Shown piece by piece: positions 45,370-59,570 of a DNA stretch of 64,000 nucleotides. The stretch's first letter is position 1. Each line of letters starts with the position of its first letter. The notes beneath the pieces were generated by a model that was not told where the DNA came from, did no database searches, and saw nothing but the letters and a program-made list of their open reading frames with translations. The stretch is from contig NC_084663.1 of assembly GCF_028389875.1 (NCBI RefSeq), positions 95,655,190-95,719,189 on the forward strand, read 5' to 3'. The position numbers and the translations under genes are program-made. The DNA comes from Rhea pennata. Lineage: Eukaryota > Chordata > Aves > Rheiformes > Rheidae.

Positions 45370-48300
45370 GTGAACTCGCAGCGCCTCTCGCCGCGTAGTC
45401 GCGGGGGGGGAGGGCTGGGGCCTTGCTCCCAGGGGGTGGCGGGTGCCTGGGGTGGCCATTCCTGGCTGGGCTGTGCCGCGCCGCGGCCCCCTTAGAGGGG
45501 AGAGGGGCGGCCGGGCCTGAGGGGGTGGCGGGGGCCGAGGCCTGGGCCCAGGGCCCTCAGATTAGCCTCGGCCTTGCAGGGGCCTTCTTAACCCAGCAGC
45601 TCCTTATCTAAGGAAACGCGTTATTTCTCCTGCTCTAAAACATATGGAGCGAGTGCTTCTGCGGTGTATTGAGAGGAATTTGAGTGCTGCCGCTGGCGGC
45701 GGTATAATAAAAATATCTTTAAGATCAGCTTTAACAATTATGGTGCCTTTCCCAGTACTGATACAGTGAATATTGCTCACGTGCCATTTTAAGTGTCGAG
45801 CTCAAAGTGCTTAACAGTAATTTGAAAGTTCTCTGTTTAGTTTAAAACTAGTTTTACATTGTTTATATTATGACTTAGTCATAATTGTTCCTGTATTCTT
45901 GTGTGTTATTTATCCTCAGTTCTCCTGAAATTTCTGACTATATATTTTTCTCTGAGCCTCCTTTTCAGACTTAAATTTGAGAAAATAGTGTCCTTATATG
46001 GATAAAACTTTCCATTCCCTTTTTAAGTGTAGCTAGAAATAGAGGATGTTTCTTTGATCTGTTGGAAGATTAAATTAAGCCTCTAAACCAATTAGATTAA
46101 ATCTCAATGGTGAGTGTTTATTCTGATAATCATTAAAATATGTACAGAAATACTTGATTTGAGGAAGTTTCTCAGCTCTGATGCTATGGGGTTTTTTGCC
46201 CCCCTTTTTGATAATACAATAATTGGATCATATCAGTATGTCAGTCATCCATAATGTCTTGCACACTGTCTGGTGTGCTGGAACACAATCTTAATGAATT
46301 ATGTTACATTGGCCCTCATAAAGAAGTGTTCTTCACTGATTATTTTTGAAAACAGTTTAGAGTCTTTAGCTTTTGCTAAAATTAGTGTTTTTCCTTTTTT
46401 TTAAGTAAAGTTAACTTAGCTGAGATACTGTTTTCTCAGTGGTCACGGTCTTATGAGGAAAAGAAATCCTTTCCCATCAGTCTTCCTTATCACTTACACC
46501 ATCTAGGTAGTGGGCATTGTCCACTTTCATAGCTTGTTGATATCCACATAAATAACCCTTCTGTGAAGCAACACAGCTTTTTGTTACTGTGATTCATGGA
46601 AAGAACGTTTGATGGCTGAGTTTTCAAGCCTTCCTTAAGATCTCTAAGATGTGACAAAGAAGCTCAGTGCTTAAAAAATGCATATGCATTGGACGGTGAG
46701 GTTGGAGAGACCTATTCAAATTTTTGAGCTATTCAGTCCTCAAATGGATGTTCTATATATGTATTTCTTTCTGTAAGGAAGATATTTCTTCTAGCAGCCC
46801 ACATCTTGTCCTGAGTGGAGTCTAGCACAAGTAGCACTTTGTTGCACACTGATGATAGGAGAGATACTATTTCATGTTTTGTTGAGAAGGGTGAGAAAAC
46901 AGGTAGATATGGAGTTGACACAGTCACATCTGGATTGTGATAGGCTTTGTGTTTTGCTTAGCACTATTCTAGAATTTATAGTCACAGATGTAAACTGTAG
47001 GATAGAGTCATTAGTTTCAAGCTAACATTAGCTGTAGAATCTGCATCAGACTAGTGTGCCCTGAGATCTCAACTGCCAGGATTATTGTATCTTACTGAGA
47101 AACCGATTTTTAGACATATGGTTCCAAAACTTTCTGAGCTAGTTAAGATCAAATTGCCTTCTAGGCTACAGTGTACCTAGCTTAAAACTCTTACTGAATA
47201 TTCTTTGTAATGTAATTTTGTGGACTAGCTGTAAACTGCTTCTTATAGCATAGTTTTCTGAACAGCAGTCTGCAAGGCTAAGACAGCAAGTAATGTCCAA
47301 GGTCACTTTGTTTCTTTTCAGTCTTTTGTCACTTTAATGTCTGTACTTTCTGTGTCAAACTTCTAGTGGTGCAGACTAGTGTTAGAGTTCTTATTTTTTT
47401 TATTATTTTTATTTTTGTGATCTACTCTATTCTCAATGGTGAATAACATCAATTTCTGATGAGATTGCATATTGTTATCTCGATAAAGATAACAATAAAC
47501 AAAATACATAAACAAAAGGAGTGATAATAAAGTGATAGCGGAGTGAGATAAAAAGGATATATTTTCTTGTAAAGACAATGCTTCTGATTGGGAAATGGCA
47601 GTAAAATATATCTAAATGATGGACAGGGAGTGTGTGTCCTGCGAATGGATGCTTGAAGAAAAGCAATATGGAGCAGTTGTGTACTTAAATTGAAAATTAA
47701 GGCAATTGAGGAAAAACAGCTAAATTGGAACAAACTTTTCTATTTTTCTCTTGCAGATTTCCCCGTTTGTCTAGTTTTTCTTTCTCCTGATGTTATTTGC
47801 TTCCCCAAAGCCACCATTTTGGCAACCCCAAGTTCAGACTGACTTCTCCCTCACTGCTCTCCCTTATTTAAGTACTTTTTGCTGTTAGGGGGCAGTGTGA
47901 AGAATGTCCTTCCCCAGTGGTCTGAATTTGCTATGTGCGAGAATTTGCCACCTCCTGTGAGGGTCTAGTCATAGCTACAGTCTTTCTTCGACTTATAGGA
48001 TGGACGCTTTCCTGTCCCTTCCCCAGTGTGTGCTTTTTTTTTCTCTCTCCTCTTTTGCTGCTGCAGTAGTTTGCTTATTGCAGCAGCAGAGAAATGTATT
48101 TTTTGCTGAAATATATTACTATGTTCAGAATAAGTTTTTCAAGGACACCTTTGTCCGTTGGTGTAGCTGAACAAGCCATGTGTACAGGAAACAAAAATGT
48201 GATTTCAGTATTCTACTGTGTGAATCATTGTTCAGCTACTGTGTTTTCCATGATTATATACAAAACCAGAAAAGGTGAAATCTATCTATATATATCTGTA

Positions 48301-51300
48301 TATATGTTTTTCTAGTGCTGATTCCTTCCTCAAGCAGAGTTTTAATAAAGATGAGATGTGGACAAGCAGTGACTTGAAACATCATTGTGACAGACGGCCT
48401 CACTGTAGTCACTTCTTTGCTTTTAGAATTGTGCCAGACAAGCCTAGAGACTGGCATGGACTTCTTTTATTTTCTTTTTCTTTCTTTCTTCTTCTTTTTT
48501 TTTTTTTTTTTAATTTAGTAGAATTAATTTTAAATTAGATTTATCTACTCTAGGTTTGGAATTGGAATTCCAAGTATGAAAGCTTATTTATTACAACTTA
48601 AACCCTAAAAAGGTGTAGTCGTCTACATGTAATTTACTACATGAACTTTGACTTCTGTACTAAGTAAAGAAATGGTGCTTCAAGATGCTTTTCCTGGCTC
48701 ATATACAAGAAGTTCTTTACAAGTAATGGAATACTTGCAGTTTCTTCTGCTCTTTGTGTTTTGCTGTCCACTAAATATACACTGATGGAAACTGCTGTCA
48801 CTAAAAGCACCTTACCTATTGCACCCAAAGTATAATGCTTTATGAGGTTGCTGCTCCCATCAATCTGCTCAGTAAAAATAGCTCATCTTGGTAAGTTGTT
48901 TCGACTTCACCAGGACCTGAAGAAGAGGCAGAAAAACCTGTGAAAACTAAGACTGTTTCTTCCAGTAATGGAGGGGAAAGTTCGAGTCGCAGCGCAGAGA
49001 AACGAGCAGCTAATGAAGAAGCTGAAGACTTCACTGCAAAGCCTGCTCCTGCCAAAATGTCCAAGTTTGGATTTTCCATAGGCAGTCAGACAACAAAGAA
49101 GGCATCCGCAATATCCATCAAACTAGGAGCAAATGTAAGTTATCTGAGGGCTTTAAATCTTAAGGAAAGTGAGGCAAAGGGGAAGTACTTTGGGGATGCT
49201 TCCTTGCAGAAGTAAAGCCTTGAATTAAATATAGGCAACTTGGATCAAGTTTAAGAAGGGATTGCAGGGTCACCTAGTCATGCATGTGTAAGTATTTGAA
49301 AGTGATTAATGCCAGATGAATTGTCTGAGGATGCGTAAGACTGTTGATTGAAGTTAAATGTAGATAGTCTTTGAACATGCAGGAGAATTTTGTGATGAGA
49401 TTTGATAGACTGGAATAATTTCCTGAGGGAAATTAGAAGACCTATTAAACTGTTCAGGCTACTTTGAAATGAATTCTAGGAGCTTTGCTGCTTAGGATGC
49501 TTAAAGCTACATGAGAGAAAGTACTCCCCTCCATGGTCTTATAGGTCATCTACCACTCCAAAGATTTTATTTTTGCATGGAGAAGGGATTTTTTTTTTCT
49601 CTCCTATGACTTTCTGTCTTTACTGTTCTTTAGTAGAACCAAGGAGAGTCATTTAAGCTATTGGTGTCTGAGCCTTGATTAAGGATTTTTTTTTGACAAG
49701 AATATTTAAATAATATGCAAGAAATGAGACTTCATACTATAGATTTTTAAGGATCCTGATCTACCTGTATTGTCCAGTGCAAGTTATCCTTGTGCTTTTT
49801 CTGATATGAATCTGATATTTTTATTTACAAAAATAGAACTCTAGTAACATGGGCAAGCAAGATGCTGCCTCTTTGTTTAATACAGTTCATTTATACTTGC
49901 CACACACCACTGTGATTGATACATTATAAATTCTTGTCTGGATCCATTTCAAACTGTAAGCCTGAAGGACTTGCGCTTGCAGTGCCAGCATTTTACAGAT
50001 CTACAGAAGATGAAAAGACTGCTCTTATTCTCAGATGGGAAGGAGGTATGGGCTGGCAGCATTTTAGGGTATATATTCAATCAGGTCAGGTCAGACTTTG
50101 GAAAAGTTGACAAAGCTGTCTTCTGAGCCACAGCAAGCTCAGATTTCTCATGCAGAAAGCTATTTCCAGTGGCAGTAAATTTGGCTTAGGATTTCTGGCT
50201 CACTGAATTCAGTGAGTGACTGACAGAGCACCAGGTTTTAGAGTGATACAACCCATCGTGTTTCTTCTTGGTCACTTTTACGCTTTTAGTATATTATACT
50301 TTCCTGTGGGGTCGATGCTTTAAAAATGGCACAATACTGAGGCATTATACCCTATGGGTCAGGAATAGTTGTAGACTGCAAGGACTCTGCTGGTATCAGC
50401 ATCCAAGCTATGGATGTTGGCAAAGTAATTACCAATAAAGTTAAAAGGGAGGAAGTACTGTCCATAATTGCATTAGGTGATTGTTGGTATTGTGGAAGCA
50501 AGCTGTTGTTGATGGCTTAACACTTTATCTTTTCATGGTCTGTAACTTAGACCACTGTCTTTGTTGTATTATATATAACACAACAGCTTTGAGTTTGATA
50601 GCTTGATACACTCTAAACAGAGGAAGGTATTTCCTGGAATCAAAGTAATACTGGTAATACTTGTTAGAGGAGCTTTATATTACTTATATACTCAGTAGCA
50701 TGGTATATGTTGATGCTAGTTGAAAAGTATTGGATTGCTTTAAGCCAGAAAGTTATTAAGTTATTAAGACAAGAAAATAAACATATTCAGCTTCCTGGAG
50801 ATGATAGGTAAGAATAGAATAATGGAAACAGTGAGGTAGCCAAATTTTGAATACTACAACTTATTTGGGTTCTGATTTAATTGTTTGTGTCATGCACTAG
50901 CAGCTGTGCATCCTTGCAGTGTGCTGGAAATTAAGACTTGCCTGTGGGGAATTGTAACATGAGAGGTTTGGCTAGCTTTTCAGAGAATATCTTGCACAAA
51001 TGGGTGGCTGTTTTCCTGTTTCGTTAGAGGGAAGCCTCTTTTTGCATGGTTCAAACAGAGACACTTTTACCGGTTGTTACCTCCTTGGTTTCAGTGAAGA
51101 TACTTGACTTTGTTTTACCAAGTTATCTAAAATACTAAGTGTAATTGTTTTCTTTTTAAGTTAGCAGGCTGATTTTACTTGTGCATTTTGTCTCTTTCAG
51201 AAGCCTAAAGAGCCTGTTCCAACCCTCGCTCCAAAAACCCTTTCTGTAGCAGCAGCTTTCAATGAAGATGAGGATGTGAGTAATAAGATGGTGGTTGTTG

Positions 51301-52934
51301 CAGCTTTAAGTATCATTGGTGCAGGTAGAGTTAGGCTGAGAGAGTGGGCCTTTTAAGCTTCTTTACATAAATGGCAGTGACTTTCATGTTAGAAAACTCT
51401 CGTGTGGTTCTTTTAAAAAATGTACAATTTTGTAGGTCTGTGATGGTTCAAGAAATCATTAAGCAGGATGATAACTTTTCCCTGAAAATGAGATAGGCTA
51501 TCTCATTTGAATTAACGGTTGCTTTCTCTGGGGTTAATAAAGGTGAGGTGAACAGAGGTTATGTTCCTCGTGGTTTGCTAAATATATTATGGTTGTGTTA
51601 CTGCAAGTACTGCATGACAATTCAGGCCAACAAGAAAAACTGCTGGATTCTTGCCATATGCCAAGTATATTTCTTGAAGGCTATGAAATACCCTGCTTCT
51701 CTGCTTCGGAGTTTTTACACTTGAGCCAGACTTTGTCAGCTCCTTCTTATCACAGAGATGAACAAAGGAACTTATATTTGTTTCTTTTTATAACCTTTTG
51801 GAACTTGTATTTTTCCTAAATCACTTTGCTTTTCTGGAGGGCAGAACTCCATATTTTTAATCTTGTCAATTTTTTGGAACATTCATACGAATAGTGACTA
51901 GCTGTGCTGTAAACTGTTTTTCTCTCTGTAGAGTGAACCAGAAGAAATGCCTCCAGAAGCCAAGATGCGTATGAAGAACATTGGAAGGTGAGTCAGCTTT
52001 TAACTATGGTTTGAAGTAGGGTGAGCACATGAGAATATCTTCTCCAGCTCAGGTCAGATCTTGCAGTTGGTTTAGAAATATAGGAAGAGAAATGTCTGTT
52101 TACTTATTTTTTCAAGAAGAAAATTGGAAATCTTCCTGCTTGTTGCTAAATTTTATATTTTTCTAGTACTCATTTTATAAATTGCCCTGAAGTAGGATAG
52201 TGTGCTCAGATTTTTAAACCTCCATGCATGATGAAGATTGGACTTGCCTCTTTCAGAAAGGCATAGAATAGCTTATTTATTTTTGAAACAAATGTATGTT
52301 TCTCTTACTGATATGATTTTGAAACAATGTAGGCCTAAAAAATAAAATACATGGGGGCATTTTTAAAGGAGAACTCACTTAAGTGAGGATTGAATTTTGA
52401 TGTTTATCAAAAGATGTTTATCATAACAGACTACTATTAAAGTCAGTCCCCTGAAGGCTCACTGCTGGTCAGCTTTTTGTTTCATTTTTCCCAATAACTG
52501 ATTTGGATCCCCAGTTTTTTAGTCCTTATGACAGATACTTTACAGGTAACAACAGTTTCTGCCACTTGCACCTCTTCTGCTGCCCTGTCTTGTCACTCTG
52601 TTGTGTTGTACTGCAGAAGGGCCAGTTCTGTGGCCAGTAATAGTTACCAGTAGTGAAGACTCCTGATGTATGTACTTCCTTACTTAAAGAAAGGAAGATG
52701 CAGTAGTTGCTTGTTCCTAGTGGCAGGTTAGATTTGAAATTGTTCAGTGGAATGAAGCACTATAGTTAATTTGACTTTCTCAAATCTTGTTTTACTCTTC
52801 ACAGGGATACACCAACCTCAGCAGGACCAAATTCCTTCAATAAAGGAAAGCATGGTTTTTCTGACAACCAGAAGCTATGGGAACGAAATATAAAATCTCA
52901 TCTTGGAAATGTTCATGACCACGAAAATAACTAA
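45315..52934 (+). CDS. PCNP: PCNP, complete (exons 45315-45369, 48914-49134, 51201-51275, 51932-51987, 52805-52934)
   Basis: PCNP is a small nuclear PEST-containing protein, ubiquitinated by UHRF2 (NIRF) and linked to proliferation control. Five exons of 55, 221, 75, 56 and 130 bp join in frame to 178 residues, the human length as I recall it. It begins [16 protein letters not shown], then [58 protein letters not shown] (PEST-type acidic/Pro/Ser region), [19 protein letters not shown] and ends [10 protein letters not shown]. All junctions are GT-AG. The protein looks largely disordered. Exon 1 sits in the CpG island; intron 1 is 3.5 kb. The start has a strong context and fits the human N-terminus. 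Confidence 0.97.
45601..48913 (+). other. PCNP intron 1, remainder
   Basis: No gene or transposon recognised. T tracts lie near 48494-48511 before the exon. Confidence 0.6.
48914..49134 (+). CDS. PCNP: PCNP coding exon 2
   Basis: A 221-bp exon after TTCACCAG and before GTAAGT, reading [16 protein letters not shown] to SIKLGAN. Confidence 0.97.
51201..51275 (+). CDS. PCNP: PCNP coding exon 3
   Basis: 75 bp (phase 0-0), [20 protein letters not shown] then NEDED, acceptor TCTTTCAG, donor GTGAGT. Confidence 0.97.
51932..51987 (+). CDS. PCNP: PCNP coding exon 4
   Basis: 56 bp, [18 protein letters not shown], acceptor CTGTAG, donor AAG|GTGAGT. Confidence 0.96.
52805..52934 (+). CDS. PCNP: PCNP coding exon 5
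   Basis: 130 bp, [18 protein letters not shown] to VHDHENN and stop TAA. The 3' UTR follows. Confidence 0.97.
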
Positions 52935-53166
52935 GTGATGTGCATTGAGATTTGGGTGTTTGGGGGGTGGGGAGGGTGTAACATTAAAGGAACAGTTTCC
53001 TTTTTTAAGAATGGTATAAGACTATCTTTGGAGCCGCTTTTTTAAGATTTGAGTGGTACACTAATAACTGAGTTTGAAATTAGAGGTAATTTATGTTTTG
53101 TATACAGATTTCAAGGCATTTGCTAATTTTGTAGTTCCATGTGATTAGTTTCAAAAGGTTACAGAT

Positions 53167-53172
53167 AATAAA
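53167..53172 (+). other. Polyadenylation signal, PCNP
   Basis: AATAAA about 230 bp past the stop. Further AATAAA motifs near 53.8 and 54.0 kb could give longer 3' UTRs. Confidence 0.55.
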
Positions 53173-56100
53173 GAAATTGGAGTGGTACCTCTTCAAGATT
53201 TTTTTTGAAATTTTTTTTTGTCAGTGATTATTAAGGTGGATGAAAAAGGTTACTGTCTCTTTAATCAGGTTAATGTTGAATGCTTTCGCATTCTCACTTC
53301 TGGCTCCCTCTTCGCTACAGGAGAAACAGTTGGCTCCTGAGAATATTGTTAAAGCAAGTGAGCATTGTTTTGTGCTAGAAGTGTTACTGGACTATTAGTT
53401 TGAATATAGACTTAAACAACAGAAATATTAAAAGCCTGGAATTTTTTTCCCTACAGTCATATTTTGTTAAGTCTCTGCAAGCTAGGAATTACGTTGCTCT
53501 GAGTGGCTCTGGTAACTTAGCTCTAGTTTTGTTTAAAACTTCATGTAGCGTGTGTAACATTCTGTGGCCTGTTTCGCTGTAGGAAATGGGTCTTGTCTGT
53601 ATATTAGATACAACCTGTAAGGAATATGTCACTACAAAGGTAAACCTAAACAAGGTATTTTCAGTGTGTTCCTCTTAAGTCATTAGCATTGAGTAGTGCT
53701 TGTTAGCATTTCCTTGTGAATTAAATAGAGACTAATACTAAAGGCAGTAATAATTGATATTTAAAAGCCACCACCAAAAAGACAAGATGATGTACATTAA
53801 GCTTCCCGTTTGGTTGAAATACTTCTCTTTACTATGCCTAAAAGAAATAAAAGCCACACCAAAAAAAAATCAGTAACTCACAGCTTAAGTATAAAAACTC
53901 TAAGATGCACTTTCCCTCTCTTGCCATTTAAAACAAAATGCCTTGATGCCTGTGGCTTCAATGGACACTATCAGGTTGGGGTTTTTTATTATTATTTGTA
54001 GTGCTAATAATTCTAATAAGTGTCAACTTCAGAAATAAAGCTAGACCTTTTCCTGCCTTTCTGCCTTTTGCAATAATTTTGAGCAATGACATTAGTCTGG
54101 TCAGTTTAACTTCCTAGCTTTCGTACTGCAGAACAGTGCTGTAAGAATTCGAACTTAGAAAGGCTGTCTGAATTTCAGTCTAAGTTGGATTTCATATTTG
54201 TAAAACTCTTACCAGATCTGCTGGTAAAATATAGTTAACAAAAATAACGGGGAGGGAAAAAAGAAATGAAGTTTATTTTAACGTTCAAGTACCTGATAGT
54301 GTCTACAGTTAAATTCATTTCAGACTGGAATTGGTTGTAGAATTTCATGTTAATTGCTTTCATTCTGCCTTTAAAACCTTTCTTCATGCTAAAACTGAAC
54401 CTGTGAGTGCGGAAAGGAAAGTGCATCTTCAAGTGTAATTTTTTTTTATTTTAAGAAAGCTCTTACCACTTAGACTTTTGAGTTTGTAAGTTCTGAAAAG
54501 TATTTTTTGTATTTTTGTATTGTATGTGTAATCTTTTTTCTTTTGAAGTCTGCAGTTGAATACCTGTAACTATTTTCTTTAAAAGCCTTGTTATAAACAT
54601 AACATAAAGACATATACTTTTTTTTGCATAGCAGAAATCTTTGATTTGTATAAACACTTTCAAAACTGAACGTCAGGATTTTCAAAACTGACTTTGATGT
54701 TATTGGAGCCAGGCAAGGCAAAATGAAGCATCTGATTTTCACTTATTTTTATCATGTGTGGTTATATTTGTTCAAAGTAATCCCTTTCAGGTAGTGGTAA
54801 TTCATACTGTGCAGCCATTTTATATTGTTTGTTATTGGTTATCTGATATCTTGTCTGTTGCTTGTATTAGGAAAAAGCGAAAAAGAGACTTCAGAGTAAG
54901 AATGATAGGATGACTTTGAGGACTAGTCTTTTTCACTACACCTTTTGCTAATTCTGTCTTCCATATCTCTGGGTGAAATAGGCATTCATTTCAACAGAAA
55001 TCTCTGTACTTCAAAATTTTTAAAGAAATTGCTATGCATGACAGCAGGCATACTAGGAAATGCCTTCCATGCAAGTCAGATAGCAAAAATTGTATCCCTT
55101 TATCTTACTCACATGGTTAATAGTGTAATCGTAAACCCTATGAGAGACTCCAGTAGCTTCTAGATCTTGCAGGGATCCCACATCTCTCAAAGTATGAATT
55201 TGTAATTTCTGTGTCAGTGCTACTTGGAAGATAATTAAATGGGATTACCTAAACTCACTCAGGGGAATGAGTGCCTCAGAGGCTTGGCCTTGTAGCTTCA
55301 AAGGTGTCTAGAGTTGTTCCAGTGACACTGTTGTAGAAAAGAACTGATCTGAAAAGCATTGTCAGGGCAAGTACTAGCTAGGACTTCACTTGAAGTTGTG
55401 GGCTCCTGTTACAGTGGTCTTTGCATGACGATTTATAGCTTTTAGTGGGGGAAGCAGTTCGTTTTGTTTTGTGTTTTTGTTTTTAAAAATATTCAGGGTT
55501 TCCAAAACTTGTGCTAAACTACCTGATTTAGCTCTCTTAAGTACCTCTAGGAAATTTGCTGAGACCTCTTCACTACCTAACATAACAAGGTAGACATATC
55601 TACCAGTGGCAGAAATGTTGTGTAGTTTTATCTGGGGTGGGCTTATCCTTGATTAGCAGTAGATCTGTAATTTGCACTTAAGCAGCCTGCAAAACATTGA
55701 AGACATTAAGTAAAGATGGAAGTTACCCAGTGTGTTCTCTGTGCCGTCCTGCAGTTGGATTGTTGCTGAGCCTGCTAACTACATGAAAAAATGTAGCAGA
55801 GTCAACTATGAGTGGCAGTGCTTCAAGCGCTGTTGGCATAAACCCTTATGCGTCTGACTGCACAGCCATAATCTAACTTCATCCCTTTTAAAAACGTGGG
55901 AGGTACACTGTCCAGATTCTGTGAGCCTATATTTTATCAGCAGAAGGAAGTACCCAACAAGCTAGTCTATAAGATAACTGATGGTGCTATTTTAACTTCA
56001 CGAGTTTACTCCTATGTGATAGACTACTTCATCACAGTACTCAGTAAACTTTGATAAAAGCAACCATCATGTCATGCTATGGCTGCCTTGACAGCAGTCA

Positions 56101-59100
56101 GCAGTGGCACTCAGGTCTGTTGTGCTTAATCTCTGCAGCTGTCAGACCTGTGATTTGCAGAGCAGCTCCTGGCGTCACTCATGTGACTTGTGTTGAACTC
56201 CATGTGCTATTTTATCAAAGTTTTAACTGTGGAGAGACTATCACCTTCTGAGAAAATAGTGGTTTCTGCTTCCCAAAACAGCGATCTATACTATCAGAAA
56301 TCACAAGAAATGGCCTAACTACAAGTCTGTCTAGGTTGCTGTAAGGCAAGAACATAATTCAAATCTGTTTGGAGGAGCAACAGAATTTCATGAAGGCTTT
56401 GTATTTGCTTAGTTTAGTAGCCTTAGAAGGTTTTCTGCAAAAAGAGTGATTTTTTTTTTTTGATACTCTAGAAATCATGGAATGATGAGAAGTTTTGCCC
56501 CTCAGATCCGGAAGAGAAGGTTACATTTCAAAATGACCACAGTTGTCTAGTTTCCATTCTGTGCCAAGAGACACTTGAATGCCACAGAAATTGGACAGTC
56601 CATAATTTGCTTTATTAGCAATTGGATCTCCTGGTGTTGCTGTTTTGTAATTTTGGTACAGAAATACAATTGGCAGCTGAAAACTATATAGTGCTTACTG
56701 GGAAAGCTGCATATGATTCATAATTTTGAGGTAGTTGACTCAGGGATGATGAAGAGTTATCATCCATGTAATTAAAAAACATGCAACTACTATGCATAAC
56801 TTCATAACTTGCTAAACTTCTGTTCATCAACTTCTGTTGAAAAGTCTGGAGTGGTGGAAATTTAGCAAGAGATTTAGTTACCAGAGTAAACCTTTCATCT
56901 CCACTGTGCGTTCTTGTTGCAGTAAAGATACATATATTCAGTCTAGTCCGTTAGTGTAGGTAAGGTAGGAAACAGTGGCAGTGATTGTCACGGATAGCAA
57001 ACAGAGTATGAACTTCTTTAATATGATAGAGGTCCATATAATGAGGTCTTAAAACCTCTGCTCATTCTGTGATTTAGTTCTTGGATTTGGTTCTTGGGCT
57101 TGGATTTCCTGAGAGACGGATACAGGGATTCTGTGTTCGTAGGTCTGTAGTAAGAGCTCTACTGAAACTTGAAGTCATGCGCCTGAAGCCTATTTTTCCA
57201 TAGCAGGAATAGGAGCCAGCCTTTTAAAGCCTGTATAAAGAAAAGCTGGTCCATTTACGAGCCGCATTAGCTCCCACTCGTTAGGTTTTAAGTTTCAAAC
57301 CAAAAAGCGTAAGAATGTTGTACTTTAAAAAGAAAAACATTTTCTATAGTACTGAGGGGAAAAGAGCACCCTGAGAAATATTGCATGACGCAGGCTATGC
57401 ACAACTACTTAGTCACTGGGAGTGAGCCTCAGTTGAACTGGAGGGTAGTAGTACAGGGAGACACAAACAGTACTAATGTTCACAAGCTCTGTCCAAAGCT
57501 TTCCCTAAGCCTCTCTCATCTGAAGTGTAAAGTGAGAATTTTTATTATCTTATTTTATTTTACCAGTTAGACATCCACAGAGACAGCTGTTATCAACAGC
57601 AATTGGATATTTCTTAGATATAATAATTGAGTACTTTCTGTTTTTTTTTTTCTTAACAACACGTGGAAACATTGAGCTTGAGAGTTCTTCCTCTCAGCAT
57701 GAGTATGTATATTGGCTGATAAGCTGTGGGGATATCTTCATATTGTATCTTTATACTCTCCTTGAAGTAGAAGCGAATTAGTCTAAAGGTAATGCAAGCC
57801 ATAATAAAAACACAATTATCAATATTCTCCCTAGCTTTCCATACTCTGTAAACATAGTAGTTGCATTTGAAGTGTCAGTTGATGCTCAGTAGGTTGTCAT
57901 AAAATGGTAATTCTGCCCTTGGTTTGTGAAAGAAGTGCAACTGTGGTAACGGTCTCTATCCATACGACCCCCAAACCTGTTATATAGAATTGCAGACCAA
58001 TTGCAGCAGACTACATCAGTCTGCAGTGTTAAGAATAATTGTGGAACTAGCATGTAGCTTAAGATGTTTCTTTTGTTGTTATTACTCAGATGCTTGTTTA
58101 AGACAGTCTTGTTAACATGTAAAGTTTAAGTCTGTGATGACGTAAGCTTGGGCTACTGCACATCTAATAGCACTGAGTAAGGTAATACTGATGTTACCAT
58201 CTGCAAGGCAGGGGCACGTCAGCTAAGCCAGGCAAAAAGAATATTAACCTCAGCACAAACCAACTTTGATACTGGCAGATTAACATGTTACTGAAGTTTC
58301 TGAAAAGTCTCTTAGCTGAAGAAAATCAAACTAGACCTGTAAACATATTGCACAACTGCCTGGGGCCTGAGGATGGCAAGAAAACGACCTGGAGCCTCTG
58401 ACCTTCTTGTGTAGTAAGAAAGGTAGCAGAAAGTAGCTGTAAATTTTGATGTGGACAAGTCTCAGTAAGGAATTGCTTAATAGGTGCTAGGTCTCACAGC
58501 ATTGTATCTAGCAGCTGTAAAACTGGCTCCCTAATGGGTATCATCATATTAAATGTACACATTTTGAATGCTTTAGGTATTTGTGATTCTTCATTTAACA
58601 GCCAGGAAGAACATGGTACTAGCTCAAGTGAGAACAGAGGGTGGACAGTTACCCACCCATCACTCTGTGCCATTTTTTTTTCATCTGTAGTTGCATTTGC
58701 TCAGTGGTAGGCCATGGTGGCCCTGCAGGACACAGCCTTTCCAAACCACTGTGTTTTTGTGTGTCTTCCACTTAGCAGTTAGCTTAGTTACTTACATGGG
58801 TTCACAGAAGAGTTAATATGCTAAAATGCTCATAAGCAATCCCCTAGCAGTTGAGATGAACTGCGTAATGTAATTGGCCTTTCTGCAATGTTGGTTTGCC
58901 TTGAAGTTTGCTCGGACACCTAAGGGAAAGGTGCAGGAGGGAGTTCCCAGGGCGGGAGGCAGCCCCTTCTTAAGCAGGAATCGTGTTGGAGGACAACTTC
59001 CAAGCAGCAACCTCTGCTCAAACATTTGTCCCGGAGCAGAGGCCAAGGCCGAAGTGCTGTACGCTACTTGCTCCTGGGCCCTGGTGGTGTGTGCAGACTG

Positions 59101-59570
59101 CACTTGCCGTAGAGGGGCAAGAAACCTTAAGTCTTGGCACACACAATCCAAAGCCAGCTAAAACGGTTACAGCTGGGTGGCAGGAGCTTCCGAGTGGATA
59201 ATGAGAAGCTCCTCTACACCTTGGTCTTGCAGCCAAAGGAGTTTCAGTATAGCTGTATGCAAGTATTTTGTTAAGTGCGCTCTAGTGTATCAGTATTCTG
59301 ACAAATTAAGACCATGGTGGTTTTCCATTTCCTCACACAAGTTAGTTCCTTGGAACTTGAGCAAAACATTGTAAGAAATGTGTTCTTAGTACTATTCAGA
59401 CCAACCATCTCTCTCCCCCATATACATACACACACACACACACACACACACACCCCTACATATAAAAGGTAGAATGTCAGCAAGCTGAGAAGAAATAAGT
59501 AGTTCTGTAACACTTCTTTTTCCTGAAAAAAAGAAAAAGTTGCTCAAGAGTAATTCATGGCAAAGCTCAG
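53173..59570. other. Intergenic between converging PCNP and ZBTB11
   Basis: 6.4 kb with no coding exon or transposon recognised; part may be a longer PCNP 3' UTR. A GC-richer patch lies at about 58.9-59.2 kb, and a CA repeat at about 59426-59453. Confidence 0.6.
59426..59453. repeat. (CA)n microsatellite
   Basis: About 13 CA units downstream of the ZBTB11 3' end. Confidence 0.9.

Larger units (their letters stand above)
44880..45600. promoter_or_regulatory. CpG island, PCNP promoter
   Basis: GC-rich block containing ETS-like GGAAGT/ACTTCC sites around 45079-45190, an NRF1 palindrome at 45279-45288 and a YY1-like AAAATGGCGG over the start codon. No TATA box is seen. Confidence 0.8.
49135..52804 (+). 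other. PCNP introns 2-4
   Basis: Apart from the short coding exons listed separately at 51201-51275 and 51932-51987, this is AT-rich intronic sequence without recognisable repeats. Confidence 0.6.

Noticed and set aside
45208-45611. Open frames on both strands around the PCNP start
   Set aside because: CpG-island artefacts; only the 55-bp exon 1 is supported.
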